From Streptomyces flavotricini (GTDB lineage: Bacteria > Actinomycetota > Actinomycetes > Streptomycetales > Streptomycetaceae): DNA of 64,000 bases. The first letter of the stretch is position 1, and each line of letters opens with the position of its first letter. Under the pieces are notes generated by a model. The model did not search any database, was not told the origin of the DNA, and saw nothing but the letters and a program-made list of their open reading frames with translations. The stretch is from assembly GCF_020639365.1 (NCBI RefSeq), contig NZ_JAINUL010000001.1, forward strand, positions 6,881,130-6,945,129, read 5' to 3'. The position numbers and the translations under genes were made by a program. Positions 1 to 8,452 of the stretch are shown here, piece after piece.

Positions 1-1
1 C

Positions 2-2116
2 GCCGAGCCCCAGGCGCCCGCCGCGGCGCCCGAGCCGGTCGTGGCCGAGGCCGCGCCGGTGGAGGCGCCGACCGCCGAGCCGGAGCCGGCGGCCCTGCCC
101 GCGGAAACGGTGGTCCAGGCCCCCGAGGCCGTCCAGGCCGCCGAGCCCGCCGCCCCCGAGGCGCCTGCGGTCCCGGTCGCCGTGGAGCCCGTACCGGAAG
201 CGGTTCCGCAGGCCGAGGCCGTGGAGCCCGAAGCCGCTGCCGAGCCCGCCCCGGAGCCCGAGCCGGTCGTCGCACCGGCCGCCGAGCCGGTCGCCGAGCC
301 GGTCGCGGAGGCCGCCACCGAGCCCGAGGCCGAGTCCGGCGTACCGCTCGCGCCCCTCGGAGCCGTCCTGGAGCCCTCCGCGGGCGAGGCGGCCCCCGCG
401 TACGCCGACGCCGAGCGCGAGGCCGTCCTGCGCGTCATGCGCGAACGCCGCGACATCCGCAACGGCTTCCGCACCGACCCGATCCCGCACGAGGTGCTGC
501 TGCGCGTCCTGGAGGCCGCGCACCACGCGCCCAGCGTGGGCCACTCCCAGCCCTGGGACTTCGTCGTCATCCGCTCGGCCGAGACCCGCCGCACGATGCA
601 CGAGCTCGCCCAGCGCCAGCGCGAGGCCTACGCGAAGTCGCTGCCCAAGGGCCGGGCGAAGCAGTTCAAGGAACTCAAGATCGAGGCCATCCTCGACACC
701 CCGGTGAACATCGTCGTCACCGCCGACCCCACCCGCGGCGGCCGCCACACCCTCGGCCGGCACACCCAGCCGCAGATGGCCCCGTACTCCTCGGCCCTCG
801 CCGTCGAGAACCTCTGGCTCGCCGCGCGCGCCGAAGGCCTCGGCGTCGGCTGGGTCAGCTTCTTCGACGAGCGCGAGATGGTCCGCGAGCTCGGCCTGCC
901 GGAGCACCTGGAGGTCGTCGCGTACCTGTGCGTCGGGTACGTCGACGAGTTCCCGGAGGAGCCCGAGCTGGCGCAGGCCGGCTGGTCGCAGCGCCGGCCG
1001 CTGGCCTGGGTCGTCCACGAGGAGACGTACGGGCGCCGCGCGCTGCCCGGCGAGGAGCCGCACGACCTGCTCTCGGAGACGGTCGCCAGCATCCGCCCGC
1101 TCGACGCGAAGGCGCTGGGCGAGGCGTGGGAGCGCCAGAAGCGCATGACCAAGCCCGCCGGGGCCCTGGGCATGCTCGAAATCATCTCCGCACAGCTGTC
1201 CGGCCTCTCCCGGGTCTGCCCGCCGCCGATCCCGGAGCCGGCCGCGGTCGCGATCTTCGCGGGCGACCACGGGGTGCACGCGCAGGGCGTCACCCCGTGG
1301 CCCCAGGAGGTCACCACGCAGATGGTCGCCAACTTCCTGGGCGGCGGCGCGGTCTGCAACGCGTTCGCCAACCAGGTCGGCGCCGAGGTCTGCGTGATCG
1401 ACGTCGGTGTGGCCGGGGACCTCCCCGCCACCCCCGGCCTCCTCCCGCGCAAGGTCCGCCCGGGCACCGCGGACCTCTCCACGGGCCCCGCGATGACCCG
1501 CGAGGAGGCGATCGCGGCCATCGAGGTGGGCATCGAGACGGCCCGCGACCTGGTGGCGGCGGGCAACAAGGCGCTGCTGACCGGCGAGATGGGCATCGCG
1601 AACACGACGGTGTCGGCGGCGCTGATCTCGGTCTTCACCGGCGTCGACCCGGCGGAGGTCACCGGTCGCGGCACGGGCATCAACGACGAGACGCACGCCC
1701 GCAAGGTCGAGGTCGTACGCCGCGCACTGGAGCTCCACCAGCCGGACCCGGCGGACCCGATCGGCGTCCTCGCGGCCATCGGCGGCCTGGAGCACGCGGC
1801 GATCGTGGGCATGCTGCTCGGCGGCGCCTCCCTGCGCACCCCGGTGATCCTGGACGGCGTCAGCGCGGGCGCGGCGGCCCTGGTCGCCCGGGCCATCGCC
1901 CCGGAATCCCTGTCGGCGTGCATCGCGGGCCACCGCAGCGCGGAGCCGGGCCACGTCGCGGCCCTGAACAAGCTGGGCCTGCGTCCGCTCGTCGACCTGG
2001 ACCTCCGCCTCGGCGAGGGCACGGGCGCGCTGCTGGCCCTCCCGCTGGTCCAGAGCGCGGCCCGCGCGATGCACGAGGTGGCCACCTTCGACTCGGCCGG
2101 AGTCACCGAGAAGTAG
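2..2116 (+). CDS. cobT: BluB-CobT fusion, lower-ligand synthesis and activation for cobalamin (5' partial)
   Basis: The reading frame is open to the left edge, so the N-terminus is missing. The first ~125 visible codons are an Ala/Glu/Pro-rich low-complexity linker. A nitroreductase-fold domain follows (about nt 410-1060) that resembles BluB, which makes 5,6-dimethylbenzimidazole from FMN. It keeps the RRD motif near its start and the GVGWVSFFD segment, matching the positions of the catalytic Asp and Ser known in BluB. From about nt 1080 a full CobT domain (nicotinate-nucleotide:dimethylbenzimidazole phosphoribosyltransferase) runs to the stop, with FAGDHGVHA, TGEMGIANTT and the C-terminal LGEGTGA glutamate motif. 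The two activities would make and then activate the lower ligand of B12 on one chain. The product is cytoplasmic. An extra domain may lie upstream of the window. A hairpin follows the stop. The domain calls are confident; BluB activity of the first domain is inferred. Confidence 0.9.
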   Translation, partial: AEPQAPAAAPEPVVAEAAPVEAPTAEPEPAALPAETVVQAPEAVQAAEPAAPEAPAVPVAVEPVPEAVPQAEAVEPEAAAEPAPEPEPVVAPAAEPVAEPVAEAATEPEAESGVPLAPLGAVLEPSAGEAAPAYADAEREAVLRVMRERRDIRNGFRTDPIPHEVLLRVLEAAHHAPSVGHSQPWDFVVIRSAETRRTMHELAQRQREAYAKSLPKGRAKQFKELKIEAILDTPVNIVVTADPTRGGRHTLGRHTQPQMAPYSSALAVENLWLAARAEGLGVGWVSFFDEREMVRELGLPEHLEVVAYLCVGYVDEFPEEPELAQAGWSQRRPLAWVVHEETYGRRALPGEEPHDLLSETVASIRPLDAKALGEAWERQKRMTKPAGALGMLEIISAQLSGLSRVCPPPIPEPAAVAIFAGDHGVHAQGVTPWPQEVTTQMVANFLGGGAVCNAFANQVGAEVCVIDVGVAGDLPATPGLLPRKVRPGTADLSTGPAMTREEAIAAIEVGIETARDLVAAGNKALLTGEMGIANTTVSAALISVFTGVDPAEVTGRGTGINDETHARKVEVVRRALELHQPDPADPIGVLAAIGGLEHAAIVGMLLGGASLRTPVILDGVSAGAAALVARAIAPESLSACIAGHRSAEPGHVAALNKLGLRPLVDLDLRLGEGTGALLALPLVQSAARAMHEVATFDSAGVTEK

Positions 2117-2129
2117 CCGGATCCGCCGT

Positions 2130-2170
2130 GCGGGGCCGGGACTGCCGCGCAGCGGTGATCCCGGCCCCGC
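2130..2170 (+). terminator. Hairpin terminator after cobT
   Basis: A 12-bp GC-rich inverted repeat has arms at 2130-2141 (GCGGGGCCGGGA) and 2159-2170. It lies 14 bases after the cobT stop and has no T-tract, as is common in Streptomyces. The rest of the gap to cobA (2171-2395) shows no gene. I looked there for a cobalamin-riboswitch B12 box and did not recognise one. Confidence 0.55.
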
Positions 2171-2395
2171 CGGCGTTCGCGGCGCCTTTGGGGCGCGGTC
2201 CCGGTCCGGGAAGGGGCCGGGCGGGCGGAAGGCCCGGCACTGCGGCCCCCCCGGCGGGGGCCGGGGGTGGAGCCCCGGGGGCGACGACGCGGGTCGTATC
2301 GTGGACCCGGACACCAAAACCGCACGTCACAGTCCGACAGCCGCTCCAGCGCAGCAGCGGCCTGCACACACCGCCGCATCAGGAGCCGCACCGCT

Positions 2396-3616
2396 ATGGC
2401 CGAATACCCCGCGTACCCCGTAGGACTCCGCCTCGCCGGCCGCCGCGTCGTCGTCATCGGCGGCGGCCAGGTCGCCCAGCGCCGACTGCCCGCGCTGATC
2501 GCGGCCGGCGCCGACGTCCTCCTCGTCTCGCCCTCCGCCACGCCCTCCGTGGACGCCATGGCCGAGACCGGCGAGATCCGCTGGGAGCGCCGCCGCTACC
2601 AGGACGGGGACCTGGACGGCGCCTGGTACGCGCTGATCGCGACCCGGGACCGGGACGCCAACGACGCCGCCTCCGCCGAGGCCGAGGCCCGCAGGGTCTG
2701 GTGCGTGCGCGCCGACGACGCCGAGGCGGCCACCGCCTGGACCCCGGCCACCGGCCGCGTCGAAGGGGTCACCGTCGCCGTCCTCAGCGGCAACGACCCC
2801 CGCCGCTCCGCCGCCGTCCGCGACGCCGTCGTCGAGGGGCTGCGCGACGGCTCCCTCACCGCGAACCGCGCCCGCACCCCCGGAGTCTCGCTCGTCGGCG
2901 GCGGTCCCGGCGACCCCGATCTGATCACCGTCCGCGGGCGCCGCCTCCTCGCCGAGGCCGACGTGGTCATCGCCGACCGTCTCGGCCCCCGCGACCTGCT
3001 CGACGAACTCCCGCCGCACGTCGAGGTCATCGACGCCGCGAAGATCCCGTACGGCCGCTACATGGCCCAGGAGGCCATCAACAACGCCCTGATCGAGCAC
3101 GCCAAGGCCGGCAAGGCCGTGGTGCGGCTCAAGGGCGGGGACCCGTACGTCTTCGGCCGCGGCATGGAGGAGCTCCAGGCCCTCGCCGAGGCCGGCATCC
3201 CCTGCACCGTCGTCCCCGGCATCTCCAGCTCCATCTCGGTGCCCGGGGCCGTCGGCATCCCGGTCACCCACCGCGGTGTGGCGCACGAGTTCACCGTGGT
3301 CAGCGGCCACGTCGGCCCCGACGACCCGCGCTCCCTCGTGGACTGGGCCTCCCTCGCCAAGCTCACCGGCACCCTGGTGATCCTGATGGGCGTGGACAAG
3401 ATCGGCCTGATCGCCGAGGCCCTGGTGCGGCACGGCCGCCCCGCCGGCACCCCGGTCGCGGTCGTCCAGGAGGGCACCACGGCCGCCCAGCGCCGCGTGG
3501 ACGCCACCCTCGCCACCGTCGGCGAGACCGTACGGGCGCAGGGGGTCCGTCCGCCCGCGGTCATCGTGATCGGCGAGGTCGTCAACGTCGGGGTCCCCGC
3601 CGCCCCCACCGCCTGA
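2396..3616 (+). CDS. cobA: Uroporphyrinogen-III C-methyltransferase with fused siroheme-synthase N-domain (CysG type)
   Basis: This 406-aa protein has two parts. Residues ~1-150 form the Rossmann-type precorrin-2 dehydrogenase/ferrochelatase domain (VVVIGGGQVAQRR near the start). Residues ~160-400 form the SAM-dependent uroporphyrinogen-III methyltransferase, with LVGGGPGDPDLIT, RLKGGDPYVFGRG and VPGISS motifs. It converts uroporphyrinogen III to precorrin-2, the branch point to cobalamin and siroheme. The ATG at 2396 is preceded by AGGAG at 2381. The frame stays open further upstream, but without homology or a ribosome site. Its place beside the BluB-CobT gene supports a role in B12 synthesis. 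Whether the N-domain also chelates iron, making the protein a full siroheme synthase, cannot be told from sequence alone. Confidence 0.93.
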   Translation: MAEYPAYPVGLRLAGRRVVVIGGGQVAQRRLPALIAAGADVLLVSPSATPSVDAMAETGEIRWERRRYQDGDLDGAWYALIATRDRDANDAASAEAEARRVWCVRADDAEAATAWTPATGRVEGVTVAVLSGNDPRRSAAVRDAVVEGLRDGSLTANRARTPGVSLVGGGPGDPDLITVRGRRLLAEADVVIADRLGPRDLLDELPPHVEVIDAAKIPYGRYMAQEAINNALIEHAKAGKAVVRLKGGDPYVFGRGMEELQALAEAGIPCTVVPGISSSISVPGAVGIPVTHRGVAHEFTVVSGHVGPDDPRSLVDWASLAKLTGTLVILMGVDKIGLIAEALVRHGRPAGTPVAVVQEGTTAAQRRVDATLATVGETVRAQGVRPPAVIVIGEVVNVGVPAAPTA

Positions 3617-3674
3617 AACACCCGCGGCCCGCACGGCCGTTGGCACCACAACCCGGACAAGGCAGTATCACCCT

Positions 3675-4544
3675 GTGGCTGATCTCATCACCGTCGAAGA
3701 CCCCGACGACCCGCGCCTGCGCGACTACACGGGCCTGACCGACGTCGAACTCCGGCGCCGGCGCGAGCCCGCGGAGGGCCTGTTCATCGCCGAGGGCGAG
3801 AAGGTCATCAGACGCGCCAAGGACGCCGGGTACGAGATGCGCTCGATGCTGCTCTCCGCCAAGTGGGTCGACGTCATGCGCGACGTCATCGACGAACTCC
3901 CGGCCCCGGTCTACGCCGTCACCCCGGAGCTCGCCGAACGCGTCACCGGCTACCACGTGCACCGCGGCGCCCTCGCCTCCATGCAGCGCAAGCCGCTGCC
4001 CGCGGCCGACGAACTGCTCGCGGCGGAGGGGGCGGGCGCGGGCCACCGGATCGCCGTCTTCGAGGGCTTCGTCGACCACGCCAACCTGGGCGCCGCCTTC
4101 CGCAGCGCCGCGGCCCTCGGCATCAGCGCGATACTGCTCTCCCCGGACTGCGCGGATCCGCTCTACCGGCGCGCCATCAAGGTCTCCATGGGCTCCGTGT
4201 TCTCGGTTCCCTACGCGCGCCTCGACCAGTGGCCCGCCGACCTGGAGAAGGTCCGCGAGGCGGGCTACCGGATCCTGGCGATGACGCCGAGCTCCAAGGC
4301 CACTCCGCTGGACCAGGTCCCGCCGGAGCGCTTCGAGCGTTCCGCGATCATGCTCGGCTCCGAGGGGCACGGCCTGTCCACGTACGCGCTGCGCGCAGCC
4401 GACGAGTGGGTCCGGATCCCGATGGCGGAGGGGATCGACTCGCTGAACGTGGCCGCGGCCTCCGCGGTGGCCTTCTACGCGACCCGCCCGCCCCAGCCCC
4501 CCGCTTCCGCGGAGGGCCAGGGGGTGTCCGGCGGATCCTCCTAG
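3675..4544 (+). CDS. TrmH/SpoU-family RNA 2'-O-methyltransferase
   Basis: 289 aa from a GTG start. The N-terminal third resembles the substrate-binding domain of 23S rRNA methyltransferases (EGLFIAEGEKVI). The C-terminal two thirds form the SPOUT knot domain, with an asparagine motif (DHANLGAAFRSAAALG), LMLGSEGHGL-like and SLNVAAASAVAFY motifs that bind S-adenosylmethionine. It probably methylates a ribose in rRNA or tRNA; the exact target is not readable from sequence. It follows cobA by 58 bases. Its stop overlaps by four bases the stop of the convergent kinase gene, leaving no room for a separate terminator. Confidence 0.88.
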   Translation: MADLITVEDPDDPRLRDYTGLTDVELRRRREPAEGLFIAEGEKVIRRAKDAGYEMRSMLLSAKWVDVMRDVIDELPAPVYAVTPELAERVTGYHVHRGALASMQRKPLPAADELLAAEGAGAGHRIAVFEGFVDHANLGAAFRSAAALGISAILLSPDCADPLYRRAIKVSMGSVFSVPYARLDQWPADLEKVREAGYRILAMTPSSKATPLDQVPPERFERSAIMLGSEGHGLSTYALRAADEWVRIPMAEGIDSLNVAAASAVAFYATRPPQPPASAEGQGVSGGSS

Positions 4545-5794
4545 AACTTCTGGGCGGCGGCGATCCCCAGTGCCACGATCAGCGTGACCACGACGAACAC
4601 GATCAGCCGCTGCCGCATCAGCCGGGGGTCCGGCCGTGAGGGGCGCCGCCCCGCTCCCGTCGTGCGCGGGGCCTGGCGGCCGCCCGTACGCCCCCCCGTC
4701 GGGCGGGAGGACGGGCCGCCCGGGTTCCGCGAGGAGGAAGACCGGGGGGACGAGGGCCGGGAGGACGAGGACCTCGGGTGACCGCCGCTGTGCGGCCCCT
4801 GACCCTGCCCGTGGCCCTGGCCCTGGCCCTGGCCCGGCCCCTGGGGCGCCGGAGTACCGCCCGTACGCCGCTCCGTGCGCTGGTCGGCGTACGCGTCGGC
4901 CAGCCGCCCGGTCGGCCGCTCGGCGCCCCGCGCGCGCTGCGCCGGAGGGCGCCCGTCGGACAGCCCCTGCGCCTCGCGGGCCGCGATCTCCTTCAGCCGC
5001 ATGGACAGCTGGAGCGTGCTGGGCCGATCCTCGGGGTCCTTGGCGAGGCATGCCTGCACGAGCGGGGCCAGCGCGTCCGGGACCCCCACCAGATGCGGCT
5101 CCTCGTGCACCACGCGGTACAGCATGACCTCGGAACTGCCGTGCCCGAAGGGCGAGTCGGCGGTGGCCGCGTACGCGAGGGTGGCCCCCAGCGCGAACAC
5201 GTCGGTCGCCGGGGTGACGGCGGCCCCGCGCACCTGCTCGGGCGCGAGGAAGCCGGGGGAGCCGACGGCCGTGCCCACATGGGTGAGCGTGCTCGCACCC
5301 GTGGCCCAGGCGATCCCGAAGTCGATGATCCGGGGGCCCTTGGGGGACAGAAGAATGTTCGAGGGCTTGAGATCGCGGTGGACGACCCCCGCCTCGTGCA
5401 CGGCGACCAGTCCCTCGGAGAGCGCGGCCCCGATCGCGGCGATCTGCGCGGCCGTGAGGGGACCCTCCTCGGCCACCTTGTCGTGCAGGGAGGGGCCGGG
5501 CACGTACTGGGTGGCGAACCAGGGACGCTCCGCGTCCAAGTCCGCGGCCACCAGGCGCGCGGTGCACCCGCCGCGGATCCGCCGCGCGGCGGACACCTCG
5601 CGCGCGAAGCGGGAGCGGAACTCCTGGTCCTCGGCCAGGTCGGGCCGGATCACCTTGAGCGCGACCCGCTGGCCGCGCCGGTCCGATCCCAGGTAGACCA
5701 CGCCCATGCCGCCGGCCCCGAGCCGTCGGTGCAGCCTGAATGATCCGACGACACGCGGGTCCTCGCGCCGGAGCCGCATCATCGCCATGTCCAC
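4541..5794 (-). CDS. Membrane-anchored Ser/Thr protein kinase (PknB-like catalytic domain)
   Basis: 417 aa from a GTG at 5794; an ATG at 5788 is an alternative start. The kinase domain spans residues ~17-270 with all key elements: Gly loop GAGGMGVVYLG, the lysine in VALKVI (about K47), the catalytic loop HRDLKPSN (139-146), DFG (158-160) and an APEQ motif. A Gly/Gln-rich then Ser/Arg/Pro-rich disordered linker (about 280-395) leads to one C-terminal transmembrane helix (LIVFVVVTLIVALGIAA) that ends six residues before the stop. The kinase therefore faces the cytoplasm and has essentially no extracellular sensor: no PASTA or other domain follows the helix. It is an active-looking Hanks-type kinase with unknown substrates. 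Confidence 0.92.
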   Translation of the reverse strand: MDMAMMRLRREDPRVVGSFRLHRRLGAGGMGVVYLGSDRRGQRVALKVIRPDLAEDQEFRSRFAREVSAARRIRGGCTARLVAADLDAERPWFATQYVPGPSLHDKVAEEGPLTAAQIAAIGAALSEGLVAVHEAGVVHRDLKPSNILLSPKGPRIIDFGIAWATGASTLTHVGTAVGSPGFLAPEQVRGAAVTPATDVFALGATLAYAATADSPFGHGSSEVMLYRVVHEEPHLVGVPDALAPLVQACLAKDPEDRPSTLQLSMRLKEIAAREAQGLSDGRPPAQRARGAERPTGRLADAYADQRTERRTGGTPAPQGPGQGQGQGHGQGQGPHSGGHPRSSSSRPSSPRSSSSRNPGGPSSRPTGGRTGGRQAPRTTGAGRRPSRPDPRLMRQRLIVFVVVTLIVALGIAAAQKF

Positions 5795-6350
5795 CCCGCT
5801 GACCGGTCGTCCTGTTGACGTGCCACAGCTTACGGACGATCCGCCATGAGCGCTCAGAGGCCGCGCCCTCGCCGGAAGATTCGATTGTCAGTGCGGGGCA
5901 ACCCACTTGAGGGTTCCTCACCCGCACGGACCCCTGTCCGTACGGCACTTGTCCGTTCGGCCAAACAGCCCTCGGGTCACGGGGATTGGGCGTCCGGCCG
6001 GGGTCGTGCGCGGGGCGCGCGGCGGTCGGCGGCGCGTGCGCCGGGCGGGCGCGCGGGGTGATCGCGGGCTTACCCCGTCGGCGGACACGCATGCGCGGGG
6101 AGTGACGGAAGTGAGCGAACTCACTACCCTCCGGTCATCCCCTCCGGGATGACCCTCACACCGGGGGACCGGTCTCCACCCAGGGGAGTACGCGCACGGC
6201 GGCCCGTCATCCTCTTGGAGGCCTGCCAAGGGGTACGAGGGCAGGACGCCAGGGGACTTCGCCGCGCCTAGTGTTGAGGACAAGCGGCGGGTGGAGCACT
6301 CGTCCCCCGAGGTCACAAGCCCGCCGCTGCCAACCGACAGGGAGAGGACC
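5795..6350. other. Intergenic region with two inverted repeats
   Basis: These 556 bases between the kinase start and a small membrane-protein gene hold no convincing gene. The most obvious structures are two inverted repeats: GGTCATCCC-N4-GGGATGACC at 6133-6154 and CTTGG-N7-CCAAG at 6214-6230. A TAGTGT hexamer near 6270 could be a -10 element for the gene at 6351, but no good -35 stands at the right distance. Confidence 0.5.
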
Positions 6351-6536
6351 ATGGCGGACACCGCACGGCACGGACGCAAGGCATTCGCGTTCAACGGCCA
6401 TGAGTCCGGCACGCGCCATCCACTGGTGGCCGCGGCCATGGTGCTCCCCCTGGCCGCCCTCCTGCTCTTCCTCTTCGGAGGATTCGACCAGGTGGCGGCA
6501 CAGGCGTCGTCCGTGGGCGTGATGCTGGGGCGCTGA
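6351..6536 (+). CDS. Small single-pass membrane protein, function unknown
   Basis: 61 aa. ATG 6351 is preceded by GGGAGAGGA a few bases upstream, which decides this start over an earlier in-frame ATG at 6291. The N-terminal ~28 residues are polar and basic. One hydrophobic helix (LVAAAMVLPLAALLLFLF) follows, then a short tail of about 17 residues. A strong intrinsic terminator lies ~90 bases after the stop, so this is a monocistronic unit. I do not recognise a family. GC-skewed codon use is normal for the window, supporting a real gene. Confidence 0.7.
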   Translation: MADTARHGRKAFAFNGHESGTRHPLVAAAMVLPLAALLLFLFGGFDQVAAQASSVGVMLGR

Positions 6537-6626
6537 GCGGCGCCCCAGGTCCGGGAGAGCGGCCCGGACCGGGACATCGGCCCGTCGAACCCCGTGGGGA
6601 CGGGGGCGCGACGGACGGCAGGTGAA

Positions 6627-6673
6627 GGGTGCTGCCCGTACGACTGGGGAGTCGGACGGGCAGCACCCTTTTT
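6627..6673 (+). terminator. Strong intrinsic terminator
   Basis: Arms at 6627-6639 (GGGTGCTGCCCGT) and 6656-6668 are perfectly complementary. Inside them a second perfect stem (CGACT/AGTCG) closes a GGGG loop, and a TTTTT run follows at 6669-6673. It is one of the few hairpins in the window with a true T-tract. Confidence 0.88.
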
Positions 6674-6767
6674 CATGCCCTGCCGCACCGCCGTCCGCCG
6701 ACTCATGCGACCCCGCGGTTCCGTAACCTGCTTCCGAGACGCCAGCGACGGGAGCCGTGGAACCGCG

Positions 6768-7808
6768 ATGAACCAGGAGCCACTGCCCGCGGCCCTCGCG
6801 GCGTACGCCGGCGCGGGGGAGCGGGACGCCCCGTACGAGCTGCTCGCCGAGCGCGAGGACGGCACGGTCGTGCGCTGCGGCGAGATCGTCGCCAAGGCGC
6901 ACGCCGGGGACAGTGACCGCGCGGGCCTCGCCGTACGGATGCGGATCGCCGCGGACGAGGCGCTGGCCGGGGTGCTGCTGGCCCCGCTGCACCCCGAGGT
7001 CGGCTACCTCGGGGGCCGGCCCGTGTCCCTCTGGCCGTACGGTGCCCCGGTCGACCCGGAGCGTCCTGAGGACGCCCCCTGGGAGGCGGCCGGGCGGCTG
7101 CTGGCGGCCCTGCACCAGGTGCCGGTGCACAGGCTGCCCGGACCGGTCCCCCCGATGCGCGGCCCGGCCAAACTCGCCCGCGCCCTGCGCCGCCTGTCCC
7201 GGGCCACGGCAACCGACGCGGTCGGGGGCCGGGACGGTGCCCGAAGCCCCGACGGTGCCCGAATTCCCGCCGGGGCGCGGTCCGGGGCCGCGCTCGTACC
7301 CGGCCCCGCCGAGGGCCGGTCCGCCGGCGACCTCGTACGGGCGGCCGCGCGGACCCTGCCCGCCTGGGTGCGCGGGGAGGCCCCGGCTCCCCGGGGCGGG
7401 GCCCTGTGCCACGGGGACCTGCACCTGGGGCAATTGGTGCGGGGACCCGGACCCGACGGGGGCTGGCGCCTCATCGACGTGGACGACCTCGGCATCGGGA
7501 CCCCCGCCTGGGACCTGGCCCGGCCCGCGGCCTGGTACGCCGCCGGGCTGCTCGACACCGGAGCCTGGGTCCGCTTCCTCGACTCCTACCGCGCCGCCGG
7601 CGGTCCCGCGGCCGGGCCGCCCGGGTCTGACCCCTGGCCGGAACTGGACCTCGCCGCCCGGGCCCTGACCGTGCAGACCGCCGCCCTCGCCCTGGCCAAA
7701 TCGGCGGAAAACCGACGCCGACTCGAGGACGTGGAACGGCTGATGGTGGAATCCTGCGCCCGGATCGCCTCCCTCCCGCCCGACTTGGAGGCGCGGGCTC
7801 CGTCGTAG
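6768..7808 (+). CDS. Aminoglycoside-phosphotransferase-fold kinase
   Basis: 346 aa. ATG 6768 follows GGGAG at ~6750; open frame upstream is not used. The C-terminal half carries the APH signature CHGDLHLGQL, the catalytic loop with Asp and His/Asn-type ligands, and IDVDDLGIGTPAWDLA, which serves as the metal-binding Asp and structural motif. The N-terminal lobe is divergent. The family phosphorylates small molecules (aminoglycosides, choline, homoserine, fructosamine) or proteins. Nothing here identifies the substrate or argues for antibiotic resistance. A stretch about 137-180 is Ala/Gly/Pro-rich and likely a flexible insert. Confidence 0.8.
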   Translation: MNQEPLPAALAAYAGAGERDAPYELLAEREDGTVVRCGEIVAKAHAGDSDRAGLAVRMRIAADEALAGVLLAPLHPEVGYLGGRPVSLWPYGAPVDPERPEDAPWEAAGRLLAALHQVPVHRLPGPVPPMRGPAKLARALRRLSRATATDAVGGRDGARSPDGARIPAGARSGAALVPGPAEGRSAGDLVRAAARTLPAWVRGEAPAPRGGALCHGDLHLGQLVRGPGPDGGWRLIDVDDLGIGTPAWDLARPAAWYAAGLLDTGAWVRFLDSYRAAGGPAAGPPGSDPWPELDLAARALTVQTAALALAKSAENRRRLEDVERLMVESCARIASLPPDLEARAPS

Positions 7809-7873
7809 GGTGAGCTTCACGCCACCGGGCATGCATCCGGTGTCGACGCAGACGGCGAGGAGTTGATCCGGTC

Positions 7874-8182
7874 ATGCAGTGTCCGAAGTGTCACGCGATG
7901 ATGCACACCTACAACCGCAACGGTGTCCAGATCGAGCAGTGCAGCAACTGCCGCGGCATCTTCCTCGACTACGGCGAGCTGGAGGCGCTGACCCGCCTGG
8001 AGTCCCAGTACACCGGCGGCCAGTACGGCCAGGTCCCGCCGCCCGCCGCACCCCCGGCCCCCTACCCGGCCGCGCACGCCCCGGCGCCCGCCTGGGGCGC
8101 CCCGCACCACGGCGGCCATGGCGGCCACGGTCACCACGGCCACCACAAGGGCGGCTTCGGCCGGATGCTCTTCTCCTCCTGA
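7874..8182 (+). CDS. TFIIB-type zinc-ribbon protein with His/Gly-rich tail
   Basis: 102 aa. Residues 1-~40 contain CPKC and CSNC pairs that form a zinc ribbon (zf-TFIIB family), followed by the family's conserved GIFLDYGELEAL. The middle is Pro/Ala/Tyr-rich. Residues ~75-95 are a run of His and Gly (HHGGHGGHGHHGHHKGG) that could bind further metal. The function of these short ribbons is not established; a nucleic-acid or protein contact is usual. The gene is bounded downstream by a hairpin that separates it from a tRNA cluster on the other strand. Confidence 0.85.
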   Translation: MQCPKCHAMMHTYNRNGVQIEQCSNCRGIFLDYGELEALTRLESQYTGGQYGQVPPPAAPPAPYPAAHAPAPAWGAPHHGGHGGHGHHGHHKGGFGRMLFSS

Positions 8183-8199
8183 GCAACCCCGGCAACGCG

Positions 8200-8231
8200 G
8201 AAGCCCCGGCCGTGAGAACGGCCGGGGCTTC
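8200..8231. terminator. Bidirectional hairpin between the zinc-ribbon gene and the tRNA cluster
   Basis: A perfect 14-bp stem with arms GAAGCCCCGGCCGT (8200-8213) and 8218-8231 encloses a GAGA tetraloop. There is no T-tract. It sits between convergent units, so it can serve both the zinc-ribbon gene and the minus-strand tRNA genes. Confidence 0.75.
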
Positions 8232-8240
8232 CGGAGGTGG

Positions 8241-8312
8241 TGCGCGATACTGGGATTGAACCAGTGACCTCTTCCGTGTCAGGGAAGCGCTCTCCCGCTG
8301 AGCTAATCGCGC
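8241..8312 (-). tRNA. tRNA-Val (GAC), copy 3 of 3
   Basis: A 72-nt cloverleaf read on the minus strand. The acceptor stem GCGCGAT pairs with ATCGCGC, the discriminator is A, the T-arm contains GGTTCAATCC, and the anticodon loop holds GAC. No CCA is encoded. The body is the same as the next two copies; only the acceptor stem of copy 1 differs. Confidence 0.95.
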
Positions 8313-8361
8313 GGGACCGCGGTGTGAACCGCAGTTCAAGGCAGGTGGTGCAGGTACTGCG

Positions 8362-8433
8362 TGCGCGATACTGGGATTGAACCAGTGACCTCTTCCGTGT
8401 CAGGGAAGCGCTCTCCCGCTGAGCTAATCGCGC
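8362..8433 (-). tRNA. tRNA-Val (GAC), copy 2 of 3
   Basis: 72 nt, with sequence matching the copy at 8241-8312, including the GCGCGAT acceptor stem. The spacer between the two is about 50 bases, consistent with one precursor transcript read leftward. Confidence 0.95.
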
Positions 8434-8452
8434 GGGGATCCTTGCGGATCAG

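Noticed and set aside
2171..2395. Possible cobalamin riboswitch before cobA
   Set aside because: The pathway would suit one, but I could not identify a B12 box or the characteristic helices by eye. A covariance-model search would decide.
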